Shown piece by piece: positions 17,256 to 25,783 of a stretch of 64,000 nt of DNA. Under the pieces are notes generated by a model that saw nothing but the letters and a program-made list of their open reading frames with translations, was not told the DNA's origin and did no database searches. Source of the stretch: Firmicutes bacterium HGW-Firmicutes-11. Lineage in GTDB: Bacteria > Bacillota > Clostridia > Peptostreptococcales > Anaerovoracaceae. A program made the position numbers and the translations under genes. The first letter of the stretch is position 1; each line of letters starts with the position of its first letter. The stretch lies in contig PHAE01000009.1 of NCBI GenBank assembly GCA_002840285.1, positions 1 through 64,000 of the forward strand. The letters are read 5' to 3'.

Positions 17256-17590
17256 TCATAGTTGTTTCTTGTATTCTGCCAGAGTTGCCAAGTCTGAAAG
17301 TGGATTATCAGACCTTATTTCAAGCGTCAGTGGTATCAGCTTGCCCATCGGAGATGCTTCTGCCATTCGCTCCTTGATTTCATCTGCAATGGCAAGTTCT
17401 TGAATGCCTACGCGAGTCTTTTCTGTGAAAAACAGGCGTTATAGTAACGCCACTGAGTTTCGATGTCGATGTCTTTCAACAAGATGCAGAAGTGCTGATA
17501 GGCTGTGAACGCACTGCCAAGAGCGGCGGCGAGAACCGATTCGGAAGGATAAATACTCTCATCTCGTAGTAATTGGCTCACGTTTTCCAT
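17256..17590 (-). pseudogene. DUF3788 gene with internal deletion and frameshift
   Basis: The N-terminal part (from 17590) has the DUF3788 pattern: SVLAAALGSAFTAYQHF, then IDIETQWRYYNACF. It then runs out of frame. In the next frame, immediately at the join near 17440, the family's C-terminal part continues as FFTEKTRVGIQELAIADEI and ends properly with IPLTLEIRSDNPLSDL and AEYKKQL. The central segment that normally links these (the WRYYNDGKAW to FWLSVWDGFF region, roughly 30 residues) is missing. The ends are otherwise intact, so a single deletion of a length not divisible by three explains the state of the gene. Confidence 0.7.
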
Positions 17591-17695
17591 GGTATCGCTT
17601 CCTCCATTCGCATGTCGAGTAGATCCGTAATATTCACTTCAAGATGGCTTCGCATTCGCAATCATTATGTTGTCCACCGGACTATAAATTCGCAG

Positions 17696-18121
17696 TCAGT
17701 GGTTGATCGCCTCGATGCCAAGCCTCTTATGCTCCCTAAGGTATTCCCGCATTTTTTCTAATTCCTCTGGAGAGTGTCTCTGCCATTCCAAAACTTCGTC
17801 CAAAACTCGCAGAGGCGACTTTGTCCGATAAGACCTTGTCGGATTCCCCGGGAATTTCTTGTCAGTCAGATTAGGATCATTCTCGAAGGCGCCTGTAGGT
17901 TCCACACGATAGATCCGGCCGGGCTTGTCGCCAATCGCAAGCTCTGCTCCCCATATTGCGGCATCCATAGTTGCTGTCATATAGACGAAGTTCGCTTTCT
18001 TTTTTTCTCCATAATTTGAACTTAAGCCAGGCTCAAGCAAATCCCCTGGCTTTAAGTCGGCTTTTGTGCCGTGGAAGAATGGCCCGACGTCTTTCGGTCC
18101 ATTGCCATGCATCGTAGTCAA
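17696..18121 (-). CDS. arr: Rifampin ADP-ribosyltransferase (Arr family)
   Basis: The 141-residue protein matches Arr, which transfers ADP-ribose from NAD+ to the C23 hydroxyl of rifamycins and so inactivates them. Visible features are FFHGTKADLKPGDLLEPG near the start, with the His and neighbouring residues of the NAD site, followed by VYMTATMDAAIWGAELA, GRIYRVEPTGAFENDPN and FPGNPTRSYRTKSPLRV. The length is as expected. A TTG at 18121 has GAGG 9 bases upstream, whereas the ATG three codons later would be 18 bases away, so the TTG start is preferred. It stands alone in the accessory region; whether it confers resistance here is not known. Confidence 0.85.
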   Translation of the reverse strand: MTTMHGNGPKDVGPFFHGTKADLKPGDLLEPGLSSNYGEKKKANFVYMTATMDAAIWGAELAIGDKPGRIYRVEPTGAFENDPNLTDKKFPGNPTRSYRTKSPLRVLDEVLEWQRHSPEELEKMREYLREHKRLGIEAINH

Positions 18122-18167
18122 TTTTTATATCCTCATTGCATCTTTGATTGATGTATTACATCAATTT

Positions 18168-18938
18168 CTATTCGATGTCGACATCCGGCTGAAACTCCTC
18201 AAACAGGTTGGGAAAGACCTCTCTCATAGGGGTTATGGAACTGTAGTCTGTAATAGGATTGTTGGCGATCGAAAATTCTTTCAATTGTTTCACATTGGCA
18301 AGCGGACTGATATCTGTGATGAGATTGTCCGATATAAATACGCTCCAAAGCTTAGGCAATTCGCCTAGAACTGTTATGTCTTTGATTCCTGCACCCCGTA
18401 CCTCAAGCACCTCAAGCTGTTTCATGTCACTGATAAAATCCAGGTTTTCATAGCCGTTATGCCCCTGATCAGGTGCATAGCTCCAGTCAAATATTAGTGT
18501 CACCATATTGGAAAGGCCCTTCAATGGGGACAAATCGGTTACTCTAACACCGTTAAAAGTCAACGTTGTGAGCTTTGTCATTGATGCCAGCGGTGAGAAA
18601 TTTTGAATATCGTTGAAGTCCAAATGCAATTCCGTTACATTCGTAAAGTAAATAAGATCACTGATGTCTTTGATCCCACCATTTTCTGCATTCATTGCAT
18701 CCCAATCCTGATTGCTTAAATCAAGCGCAGTGACTGCCTCGGCATCGCTGATCGTGATGTCACCAGTGGGCATTTTCATCGCAGCACGGATACCCTCTTC
18801 AAGATATGGATCAGAAAAATCAATAATTACGGGATCGTTTACTTGAGGCTGCTCTGCTTCTTGTGGCGAAGCTTCTGAGCAGGCAGAAAGTGACGCTAAA
18901 AGAGCAACGACCAGCAAAATGATGGCAGCTTTTTTCAT
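18168..18938 (-). CDS. Leucine-rich-repeat lipoprotein
   Basis: The 256-residue protein starts with a lipoprotein signal peptide (lipobox LSAC, Cys near residue 20) and a low-complexity linker. Leucine-rich repeats of about 22 residues of the internalin type follow (units such as LTTLTFNGVRVTDLSPLKGL and LWSVFISDNLITDISPLANV), running from about 70 to 240. It should be attached to the outer face of the membrane and bind another protein or polymer. It is 12 bases downstream of rlmD, but nothing ties its role to rRNA methylation. GAAAGG precedes the ATG. Confidence 0.85.
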   Translation of the reverse strand: MKKAAIILLVVALLASLSACSEASPQEAEQPQVNDPVIIDFSDPYLEEGIRAAMKMPTGDITISDAEAVTALDLSNQDWDAMNAENGGIKDISDLIYFTNVTELHLDFNDIQNFSPLASMTKLTTLTFNGVRVTDLSPLKGLSNMVTLIFDWSYAPDQGHNGYENLDFISDMKQLEVLEVRGAGIKDITVLGELPKLWSVFISDNLITDISPLANVKQLKEFSIANNPITDYSSITPMREVFPNLFEEFQPDVDIE

Positions 18939-18950
18939 AGTGTTTTCCTT

Positions 18951-20348
18951 TCAGTCGCTTTGCGACTTCGTAAGCAGGGCTACGACTTCTATGTTCCCGG
19001 CATGGGGGAAGAGGTCGACTGGTTGGGCCTCGACCATCTCATAACCGTGGGCTGCGAGGTACTTCAGGTCCCGGGCCAGGGTGGCCGGGTCGCAGGAGAC
19101 GTAGATGATTTTCGGCGGGCCGGCCTCGGCCACGGCGGCGAGCAGAGCAAGGTCGCAGCCGGAGCGTGGCGGATCCAGGACGATCAGGTCGGGCTGGATC
19201 CCCTGGCCGGTCAGTTTGGGAAGCTCTTCTTCCGCTTTTCCGTGTATGAACTCCGCATTGACACAGCCGTTGAGGACTGCATTGCGATTGGCGTCCATCA
19301 CTGCTTTCTTTTGGGATTCGATGCCGATGACGCGCTTTGCTTTGTCTGCCAAAAAAAGTCCAATGGTGCCAACGCCGCAGTAGAGGTCAAGGACGGTTTC
19401 CGTACCTTTCAGTTCGGCGTACTCGATCACCTTTTGATAGAGTTTTTCTGTCTGGGTCGGATTCACCTGGTAGAAGGACAGAGCAGATATCTCAAACTGC
19501 TTTCCCATCATCTCGTCGATGATCGTCGGATTGCCTCCCAGGGTAATGCATTCGGTGCCCATGATTTCTCCGCGCTTTGTTCGGTTTACATTGAGGATCA
19601 TGCTCTCGAAGCTGTATCCTTCCATATCCTCCAGCGCTTCGCTGATTTTAGCAGCCAACCATTCTGCTCCCGGGATCCTGCGTGCGGTGGCGACAAAGAT
19701 CACCATGACGTCGCCGGTTCCATATGCGGTTTTGACGATCAGGTGACGCAGCAGTCCGGTCCCTGTCTTGGAATCGTATACCGGCACTTTGAACTCTTTG
19801 ACGTAATTTCTGACCACTTCTGCAATACGGTTCGCGGCTTCCGTTTGGATCGGACAGTGGTCGATGTCGATCGCTTCGTGGGTCCTCGCCCGGTGGAATC
19901 CCACCGTACACGCCCGGAGCTTTTTTTCTTCTCCTGTCACACGCGCAACTACGTATTGGGCCTTATTGCGATATATGACTGGATCTTCCATAGGTATCAC
20001 ATCATGCACAACGGGGTTTTCTATTCCACCGATTCGAGAGAGGCGATCCTTGACCCATTTTTTCTTGATGATCAACTGCCCGTCGTAACGGATCGACTGT
20101 AGTCCGCAGCCACCGCAGTTCCCCTCGTATTTGCAGAACGGTTTGATGCGATAAGGGGACGGTGTAATGATTTCTTCTACGATCCCTCTTGCAATGCTCT
20201 TCTTGTGCTCTGCGATACGCACTTTGACGGTTTCCCCGGGAATGGCCCCGGGAACGAAGATCGCCAGTCCTTCAACTTTGCCGATTCCTTCTCCATGCGT
20301 GCTAAGATCTACGATCTCCATTTCATATCGTTCATCGGTATTAAACAT
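18951..20348 (-). CDS. rlmD: 23S rRNA (uracil-C5)-methyltransferase, RlmD/RlmCD type
   Basis: The 465-residue enzyme uses SAM to methylate C5 of a uridine in 23S rRNA (U1939 and/or U747 type). A TRAM domain occupies about residues 1-60. Cysteines C72, C78 and C81 (CKYEGNCGGC) plus one near 169 ligate an Fe-S cluster. The catalytic part has YQVNPTQTEKLY, motif I DLYCGVGTIGLFLA, DPPRSGC, and the nucleophilic Cys in YVSCDPATLARDL. Gram-positive homologues can modify both positions, so the exact target is open. It is 45 bases downstream of the methyltransferase of the AmmeMemoRadiSam group and has a clear AAAGGAG site. Confidence 0.92.
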   Translation of the reverse strand: MFNTDERYEMEIVDLSTHGEGIGKVEGLAIFVPGAIPGETVKVRIAEHKKSIARGIVEEIITPSPYRIKPFCKYEGNCGGCGLQSIRYDGQLIIKKKWVKDRLSRIGGIENPVVHDVIPMEDPVIYRNKAQYVVARVTGEEKKLRACTVGFHRARTHEAIDIDHCPIQTEAANRIAEVVRNYVKEFKVPVYDSKTGTGLLRHLIVKTAYGTGDVMVIFVATARRIPGAEWLAAKISEALEDMEGYSFESMILNVNRTKRGEIMGTECITLGGNPTIIDEMMGKQFEISALSFYQVNPTQTEKLYQKVIEYAELKGTETVLDLYCGVGTIGLFLADKAKRVIGIESQKKAVMDANRNAVLNGCVNAEFIHGKAEEELPKLTGQGIQPDLIVLDPPRSGCDLALLAAVAEAGPPKIIYVSCDPATLARDLKYLAAHGYEMVEAQPVDLFPHAGNIEVVALLTKSQSD

Positions 20349-20393
20349 TTCTTCTCCTTTGTTTTCTTGGAAGCAAGCTTTATGCTAGCGTCC

Positions 20394-20972
20394 TTACAGC
20401 CGGCAGATGTACCAAGCTGATCGAGGGCCTACGTCTTCCATCTGCAGGTTATGAAAGTAGTCATTGAGCTCAGAATCAACATTTTTTATGAATCCGGGAT
20501 AGTCGCCGCCTTCCATTCGTTCAACGATGTCGGTCAACAACGATCGGTTTTGGTTGTAATCGTGAAGGATGACCAGACTCTTTGAAACTCTGGACATTTC
20601 ACCATAGAGGCGAGTGCGCTGCTCTGGCTGCATGCCATGGGCAACGAAAGCGGAAATGGCGATATCAAAACTCTTGTCCGGAAATGGAAGGCCGTCTATA
20701 GCATCCGCCAGTACGAATCTGATGGTCTTGTTCTCTTCCTTGTTTCTGCCCACTGCCATCATTCGTTCGATACGCTCTGTGCAAGTCACGGCAAAACCGG
20801 CTTCGTTGAACACAGAGCAGAGAGCTCCGGTACCGCCTCCCACATCGATCATCGTTTCAAAGGAATGCAGATCAAGGATCTTTGACATCTTACCAACGAC
20901 GCGGCGATATTCTCGCTTTTGTCGTTGGTAAAACAAGCTGTAGATCGGCGCGATCCGATGGAATTTATCCAT
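20394..20972 (-). CDS. Class I SAM-dependent methyltransferase coupled to AmmeMemoRadiSam genes
   Basis: The 192-residue protein has motif I METMIDVGGGTGALC-like sequence (here FETMIDVGGGTGALC), an acidic strand-2 end (CTERIERM), DAIDGLPFPDKSFDIAISAF and a later HDYNQN. It resembles the UbiE/COQ5-like methyltransferase-11 group; the substrate is unknown. Its ATG overlaps the stop of the radical SAM gene by one base (TGATG), so translation is coupled. This makes it a candidate fourth component of the AmmeMemoRadiSam group, an inference from position only. Confidence 0.8.
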   Translation of the reverse strand: MDKFHRIAPIYSLFYQRQKREYRRVVGKMSKILDLHSFETMIDVGGGTGALCSVFNEAGFAVTCTERIERMMAVGRNKEENKTIRFVLADAIDGLPFPDKSFDIAISAFVAHGMQPEQRTRLYGEMSRVSKSLVILHDYNQNRSLLTDIVERMEGGDYPGFIKNVDSELNDYFHNLQMEDVGPRSAWYICRL

Positions 20973-21790
20973 CACAGGTTGCCCTCATATACATATTGCA
21001 AAGATTCCCGGGCGATTTCGGCTAGCCGGAGTATCCGGTCAACCGGGGTTGCCGGGCGGTCCTTCATATTGAAGTTTGGGAAAAAACGGGACACATGGAG
21101 CGGAATGCCCGGATCCACTGATGCCAGCCATTTGGTCAACTGCCGCATCTCCTCGTCGCTATCGTTTTCCCCCGGGATCACAAGGGTCGTGACCTCCACA
21201 TGTGAAACTGTTGCAGCCAGTGTTATCGTCTGCTTGACGGTTTTCACATCTCCGCCGATCCTTCGATAAAAATCATCGGAAAAGCTCTTCAGATCTATGT
21301 TCCAAGCATCGATCAACGGCAGTAGTTCAGACAGTGGCTCCTGATTGATGTAGCCATTGGTCACCACAACATTTTTCATGCCCTGTTCGGCAATAATAAT
21401 AGCACAATCCCGGACGAACTCATATGCGATCAATGGCTCGTTGTAGGTGTAGGCCAAACCAATGTTCCCGTTCTTCTTGAACTCTGCTGCTTTCTCTGAT
21501 AATTCTATTGGAGAAAGTTTGACATATTGCTCCGGTTTTCTGACCATCGAGATATGATGATTCTGGCAGAAGGAGCACCTCAGGTTACAGCCGTAGCTAC
21601 CGGCGGAAAGTATGTTGCTCCCGGGGAAAAATCGGCGCAGCGGTTTCTTTTCAATGGGATCCAGAGACAGTGCCGTTACGATTCCGTAGCTGTCACATCG
21701 GATCTCGCCGTCAAGATTGATCCTCGCTCCGCAGACGCCATACTGTCCCGGCTTGATCTCGCAGTGTCTGGGACAAACCTCGCACTTCAT
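20972..21790 (-). CDS. amrS: AmmeMemoRadiSam system radical SAM enzyme
   Basis: The 272-residue radical SAM protein has Cys C68, C72 and C75 (CNLRCSFC) for the [4Fe-4S] cluster that cleaves SAM. An N-terminal Cys group (CEVCPRHC and GVCG) is characteristic of the AmmeMemoRadiSam branch near pyruvate-formate-lyase activases. Conserved context such as YTYNEPLIAYEF, VTNGYINQEPL and DLKSFSDDFYRRIGG agrees. The reaction is unknown; these proteins always occur with Memo-like and AMMECR1-like partners. The start overlaps the stop of the fused partner gene (ATGA). The gene symbol follows usage for this family and is not certain. Confidence 0.88.
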   Translation of the reverse strand: MKCEVCPRHCEIKPGQYGVCGARINLDGEIRCDSYGIVTALSLDPIEKKPLRRFFPGSNILSAGSYGCNLRCSFCQNHHISMVRKPEQYVKLSPIELSEKAAEFKKNGNIGLAYTYNEPLIAYEFVRDCAIIIAEQGMKNVVVTNGYINQEPLSELLPLIDAWNIDLKSFSDDFYRRIGGDVKTVKQTITLAATVSHVEVTTLVIPGENDSDEEMRQLTKWLASVDPGIPLHVSRFFPNFNMKDRPATPVDRILRLAEIARESLQYVYEGNL

Positions 21791-23172
21791 TTGTGACGCA
21801 CCACCTCAAAACGTTCCATCCGAAAGTCGTCTTTGGGATCGATACCAGCCTTTTGCAAAGCGATCTCAACCTGTTGCTGCGGTGTCCGGACTCCTTCAAG
21901 GTTCGGCAGCAACAGTCCCCGTTTTCTTCCCTTGCTAACGATAACACCGTAGCGGATCACGTCCAACTGGGACAGATCTTCGATCGGCTCCGCTTTGCCC
22001 AGCACATCGACACTGTAGACCAGCTCCGGCAATTCTTTTTTGGTCACGGGATCAAACCTTGGATCTCCCACACCGGCGCTAATTGCATTGCGAATGATCT
22101 CGTCTGCGATACAAGCTTCCACTGGCTCGATGGTGCCGATGCAGCCACGAAGCTGGCCGTCTTTTTTCAAAGAAACAAATACACCTGCCTTCTCCTCTGT
22201 CAATGGCACAGAGAGGTCGGTCGGCCGTTCGATGGTCTTTCGGCTCGTGACGTAAGTCTCCAGCGCTCGTCTTGCGAGTCGTACATACTCGCTCTCCTCT
22301 GACTTGAGTTTAGCGAGTTCCTGTGTAAGACTTGATTCTTTTTGAAGATCAAAGCATCTTTCCCGGGAAACACCGGTGACAAGAAAGGATGCAACCGCAT
22401 ACCCGACACCAAAAGTACCTTCATAGGAAAGTAGTCGCGGCTCAACCGTGTGACCGTCCAAAGCGCCGGCCATGATTTGAATTGATCGGAGTCCGCATTC
22501 GCCAGCGGCTTCGCAGAATTCCTCCGGGAAACTTAAGAATTTCAAAAAATCGCCGCTTTCCATAGCCGCGGTCACTTCCTGGTCAAACACCGGACCTTCT
22601 TCGGAAAAGTCATACGGCCCCTGATCCGAAAGCCGGTGAGACAGATCACCGCTAGCCACTACAACGACCCGACGATCCAGATCTGCAGCCACTTCTGCGA
22701 TGCATTTTCCGAAGCGGTAATGATCCAGCGCCGAAAGACCGGAGATCGAAGTACGAACCCATTGGACGTCTTTCAGCTCTTGCTGTAAAAACCATAGAGG
22801 TACGAGGATTCCATGATCCAGGTTTTTATCTTTTTCTCCCAACGATCCTGCAGGTATACCGTTTCTGGCGGCGCAAATGCCGAGTTCGTTTACCAGCTCC
22901 TGGTCATAAGAGATACGAAGTTCGGTTTTTGTGTCGCCGAACCGCTTAAGATCTCCCCTGGCTGATGCCCCGGGAGAAACGTGGATATAGTCCCGGTACA
23001 TGATGCTGTGTGGTGTTGCCACCACAATGGTGTCTGGTGCAAGGTCCCGGATCTCTGCAGCAATTGTTTGATAGGCATCGATCGTCTTTTGTATCTTATG
23101 TTCCTGCCCGCCGCCGACATCGGGCACGATCAGTGGCGGATGAGGAACGATATAACCGGCCAGCACTGACAT
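21787..23172 (-). CDS. Fused Memo-like / AMMECR1 protein of the AmmeMemoRadiSam system
   Basis: The 461-residue protein joins two conserved domains. Residues 1 to about 270 resemble the class III extradiol dioxygenase-like Memo domain, with metal-binding His candidates in YIVPHPPLIVP, ATPHSIMYRDY and LDHGILVPLWFL, and VVVASGDLSHRLS. Residues about 285-461 are an AMMECR1 domain with the signature LRGCIGTIEP and GDPRFDPVTKKELPEL. Elsewhere the two domains are often separate genes. The start at 23172 has AGGAGGGG 6 bases before it. The whiA stop lies just upstream, so the genes are tightly linked. The joint biochemical role with the radical SAM enzyme is unknown. Confidence 0.88.
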   Translation of the reverse strand: MSVLAGYIVPHPPLIVPDVGGGQEHKIQKTIDAYQTIAAEIRDLAPDTIVVATPHSIMYRDYIHVSPGASARGDLKRFGDTKTELRISYDQELVNELGICAARNGIPAGSLGEKDKNLDHGILVPLWFLQQELKDVQWVRTSISGLSALDHYRFGKCIAEVAADLDRRVVVVASGDLSHRLSDQGPYDFSEEGPVFDQEVTAAMESGDFLKFLSFPEEFCEAAGECGLRSIQIMAGALDGHTVEPRLLSYEGTFGVGYAVASFLVTGVSRERCFDLQKESSLTQELAKLKSEESEYVRLARRALETYVTSRKTIERPTDLSVPLTEEKAGVFVSLKKDGQLRGCIGTIEPVEACIADEIIRNAISAGVGDPRFDPVTKKELPELVYSVDVLGKAEPIEDLSQLDVIRYGVIVSKGRKRGLLLPNLEGVRTPQQQVEIALQKAGIDPKDDFRMERFEVVRHK

Positions 23173-23174
23173 GA

Positions 23175-24137
23175 TCACCCCTCCTTTGGAACGGAAGACC
23201 GCAGTTGATCTGCGATTTCTCCTATTTTTCTAAATCTGTGATTGATTCCCGATTTCTTCAAGGGCGGCTCCGTCAGCTCTCCCAGTTCCATCAAGCTCGC
23301 TTCCGGGTGAGCCAGACGTAGCCGGGCAACCACCGCCAATTTGTCCGGCAATGTTGCCAAACCCCGTCGCTTCTCGATCAATCGGATGTCGTCGATCTGC
23401 CTTGCCGCACTGTTGATGGTCTTGTCCATATTTGCATTTTCGCAGTTTACGATACGATTGGTTTTGTTTCGCAATTCCTTTATTATGCGCACATTTTCAA
23501 AGGCCAGCAAATGAGTGTGGGCTCCGAGGATGGCGAGAAGGTCGCTGATCTGCTCTCCCTCCTTTAGATAAACGATATAGTTTTGCTTTCTGGCGACCAC
23601 TTTTGCTTTCAGACCAAATCCGTTGATCAACCGCTTCAGATCCTGCGCGAGAGTCTCGCTGTTTGCCACGATCTCCAGATGGTATCCCTTTTCCGGATCG
23701 CTGATCGTTCCTGCACCTATGAATGCTCCTCTGAGAAAAGCTTTTCTGCAACATTTGGTCTTTATGATGTCGGAAGAGATCTCGTCGGGAAAGTAATTGC
23801 ACCCTTCCTTCACCTTGAGTATACCGGTTTCTCTGAGGATCTGCTCTGACTTGTCTTCCGTGCCGATGGTAAGCTCGTAGACGTGTCCCTTCTTGGACAA
23901 TGCGCTCTGCCCGATGGCAAGGTCGGCGCCAACGCCGAAATACACTTTGATCCTCTTCAGAAAAAGGCGTGCAATGGCAGGGTTCTCTGTTGAGATTTTA
24001 AGGTCGACCCGGCCTCCGCCGGACAACTTCACCGTTCCGCACATTCTTACAAATCCTGCGATCTCAGCCAGCATGCAGCACTTTTTTTCAGTTTCGATCC
24101 TAGCCAGTTCTTGTTTGATATCGGAAGAAAAGGACAT
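23175..24137 (-). CDS. whiA: DNA-binding regulator WhiA
   Basis: The 320-residue protein is WhiA, a bacterial regulator with a degenerate LAGLIDADG homing-endonuclease-like N-terminal domain (about 1-210) and a C-terminal helix-turn-helix. Recognisable parts are SFSSDIKQELARIE, CCRKAFLRGAFIGAGTISDPEKGYHLE, NCENANMDKTINSAARQIDDI and the HTH region LRLAHPEASLMELGELTEPPLKKSGINHR. It affects cell division or chromosome-related processes in Gram-positive bacteria. The usual yvcK gene between rapZ and whiA is missing here; only 32 bases separate the two. Confidence 0.95.
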   Translation of the reverse strand: MSFSSDIKQELARIETEKKCCMLAEIAGFVRMCGTVKLSGGGRVDLKISTENPAIARLFLKRIKVYFGVGADLAIGQSALSKKGHVYELTIGTEDKSEQILRETGILKVKEGCNYFPDEISSDIIKTKCCRKAFLRGAFIGAGTISDPEKGYHLEIVANSETLAQDLKRLINGFGLKAKVVARKQNYIVYLKEGEQISDLLAILGAHTHLLAFENVRIIKELRNKTNRIVNCENANMDKTINSAARQIDDIRLIEKRRGLATLPDKLAVVARLRLAHPEASLMELGELTEPPLKKSGINHRFRKIGEIADQLRSSVPKEG

Positions 24138-24169
24138 AGCGCCTCCTGAACATGCTTATTTGTAAACTC

Positions 24170-25015
24170 TTACAGATCCCGATGGATCGGGATCACGCGC
24201 CACCCGTCGGCGCGAAACAGCTCGGTAAAAACGTTTGCCAGCGCCACGGATCGATGTTGACCGCCGGTACAACCAAGAGCCAGTACCAGTTGGGGCTTTC
24301 CCTCTCGTATGTAGGACGGTATCAGGTCGTTGATCAAACGGTGGACCTGATCGATGAATGGCTGGGTCTCCGGCTGTCGCAGCACGTAGTCTTTCACTTT
24401 TTTACTGTTGCCGGTCAGATGTTTCAAGCTTGCGAGGTAAAACGGATTTGGTATGAATCGCAGGTCGAATACCATATCAGCATCCAAAGGGATCCCCTTC
24501 TTGTAGCCGAAAGATAGTATGGTCAGTGTGAAGCGGGACGCATCGGGACTTGCCATCAGGTTTCGGATCTCTTCCGAAAGCTGCGCAGATTTCATGTTGG
24601 AGGTGTCCAATATATAGTCCGCTTCCCTGCGGATCGCTGCGAGTCGCTCTTTCTCTGCTGCGATGCCTTCCTGGATGGACCCGTTGACCGACATCGGGTG
24701 GACGCGTCTCGTTTCCTTATACCGTCGAAGAAGGACCTCGTCGGAGGCTTCCAGAAACAGGATCTTGTAGGAAACGCCCACTCGTTTCAGATCATCCAAC
24801 CCTTTGAGCAAATCGTCGAAAAACTCTCCCCCCCGAATGTCGATCACAAAAGCGACCTTGCGGATCCCTGTTCTCTCCTTCACAGACAAGTCGATGAAGT
24901 TTCGGATCAATGCGGGCGGCATGTTGTCGATACAGTAGTACCCCAGATCTTCCAGGCAGTGCATCGCCTGGCTTTTCCCCGCTCCGGAAAACCCGGTCAC
25001 GATGATGAGTTCCAT
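24170..25015 (-). CDS. rapZ: RapZ/YvcJ nucleotide-binding protein
   Basis: The 281-residue protein binds GTP or ATP through the Walker A motif GFSGAGKS (residues 8-15). It has the conserved YKETRRVHPM segment and the C-terminal block LVLALGCTGGQHRSVALAN. In Escherichia coli RapZ directs RNase E to the GlmZ small RNA and binds glucosamine-6-phosphate. In Bacillota the homologue YvcJ has a less defined role in competence and nucleotide signalling. Its ATG follows the upstream stop directly (TGAATG), with GGAGGAATG overlapping that stop. Confidence 0.95.
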   Translation of the reverse strand: MELIIVTGFSGAGKSQAMHCLEDLGYYCIDNMPPALIRNFIDLSVKERTGIRKVAFVIDIRGGEFFDDLLKGLDDLKRVGVSYKILFLEASDEVLLRRYKETRRVHPMSVNGSIQEGIAAEKERLAAIRREADYILDTSNMKSAQLSEEIRNLMASPDASRFTLTILSFGYKKGIPLDADMVFDLRFIPNPFYLASLKHLTGNSKKVKDYVLRQPETQPFIDQVHRLINDLIPSYIREGKPQLVLALGCTGGQHRSVALANVFTELFRADGWRVIPIHRDL

Positions 25016-25783
25016 TCAGCATTCCTCCAAATTCACGATCCTTGCCGGATCGATTCCGGCTGCGAGGGCGCGTTCCAGTCCCGGTAGAAATGTCCCGACT
25101 CGGTCCGGGCTGTGGGCATCGCTGCTTATGATAAAGGATACCTGCTCCTTTGCCAGATGCTTCAATTCGTCGTTCATCGGCGCTTCGTGCCAGGTGCTGA
25201 TCTCCATCAAGGTTCCGGTCTCGACGCAGGCTCTGGCAATGGGAAGCAGGTCGAACCGTCCCTTGTCGCCAGGATGTGTCAGCGCCTTGATCTTGTTCTC
25301 GTGAAGCGCTTTGATCACAAGTTCCGTGTTGATCTTTCGCTGTCCTTTGTCACCGGTAGCCGGTGAACCCCACTCGGTTCTTCTGCCCTTGATGTAGTTG
25401 GCGACCAGGTTGACCGCGTGAGTTTTAAATGCTCTGACCGGTGCTTCACCGAAGATGCCATAGTGATATCCAGCAAGCACATAGTCGAAATAAGACAATT
25501 CCTCTGTCCAGATGTCAAGTGTTCCGGAGGGGTTGATGATGTTGGCCTCCACTCCCAGTGTGATTCGAATTTCTGGATACATAGGCTGTAAACGATCGAT
25601 CTCTTTACGCATCACCGGGAAATTTTTGTGCTTGACTCCATAGGTCAAGTGACCGGGACCGTGGTCTGCGATGCCGATCTCTTTCAGCCCTTTGGCGATC
25701 GCTGCCTTGACGTTGTCTTCGATGGACCCGGTGCCATGGGAAAATGTGGTATGTGTATGGATATCATAGATCATTCGCATCAT
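25016..25783 (-). CDS. PHP-domain phosphatase (YcdX-like)
   Basis: The 255-residue protein is a PHP-domain metallohydrolase. The N-terminal YDIHTHTTFSHGTGSIEDNV gives the first metal-binding His pair, IGIADHGPGHL and GVEANIINPSG further ligands, and LTHPGDKGRF and IISSDAHSPDRVG the last His/Asp residues. Family members hydrolyse phosphate esters such as histidinol phosphate or nucleotide phosphates; the substrate here is unknown. It overlaps murB by four bases (ATGA). The murB-PHP-rapZ-whiA order is typical for Clostridia, apart from the absent yvcK. Confidence 0.85.
   Translation of the reverse strand: MMRMIYDIHTHTTFSHGTGSIEDNVKAAIAKGLKEIGIADHGPGHLTYGVKHKNFPVMRKEIDRLQPMYPEIRITLGVEANIINPSGTLDIWTEELSYFDYVLAGYHYGIFGEAPVRAFKTHAVNLVANYIKGRRTEWGSPATGDKGQRKINTELVIKALHENKIKALTHPGDKGRFDLLPIARACVETGTLMEISTWHEAPMNDELKHLAKEQVSFIISSDAHSPDRVGTFLPGLERALAAGIDPARIVNLEEC

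Noticed and set aside
18960-20102. A 380-codon open frame on the plus strand opposite rlmD
   Set aside because: It lies fully antisense to a certain gene, has no ribosome binding site and a composition typical of a codon-bias shadow.
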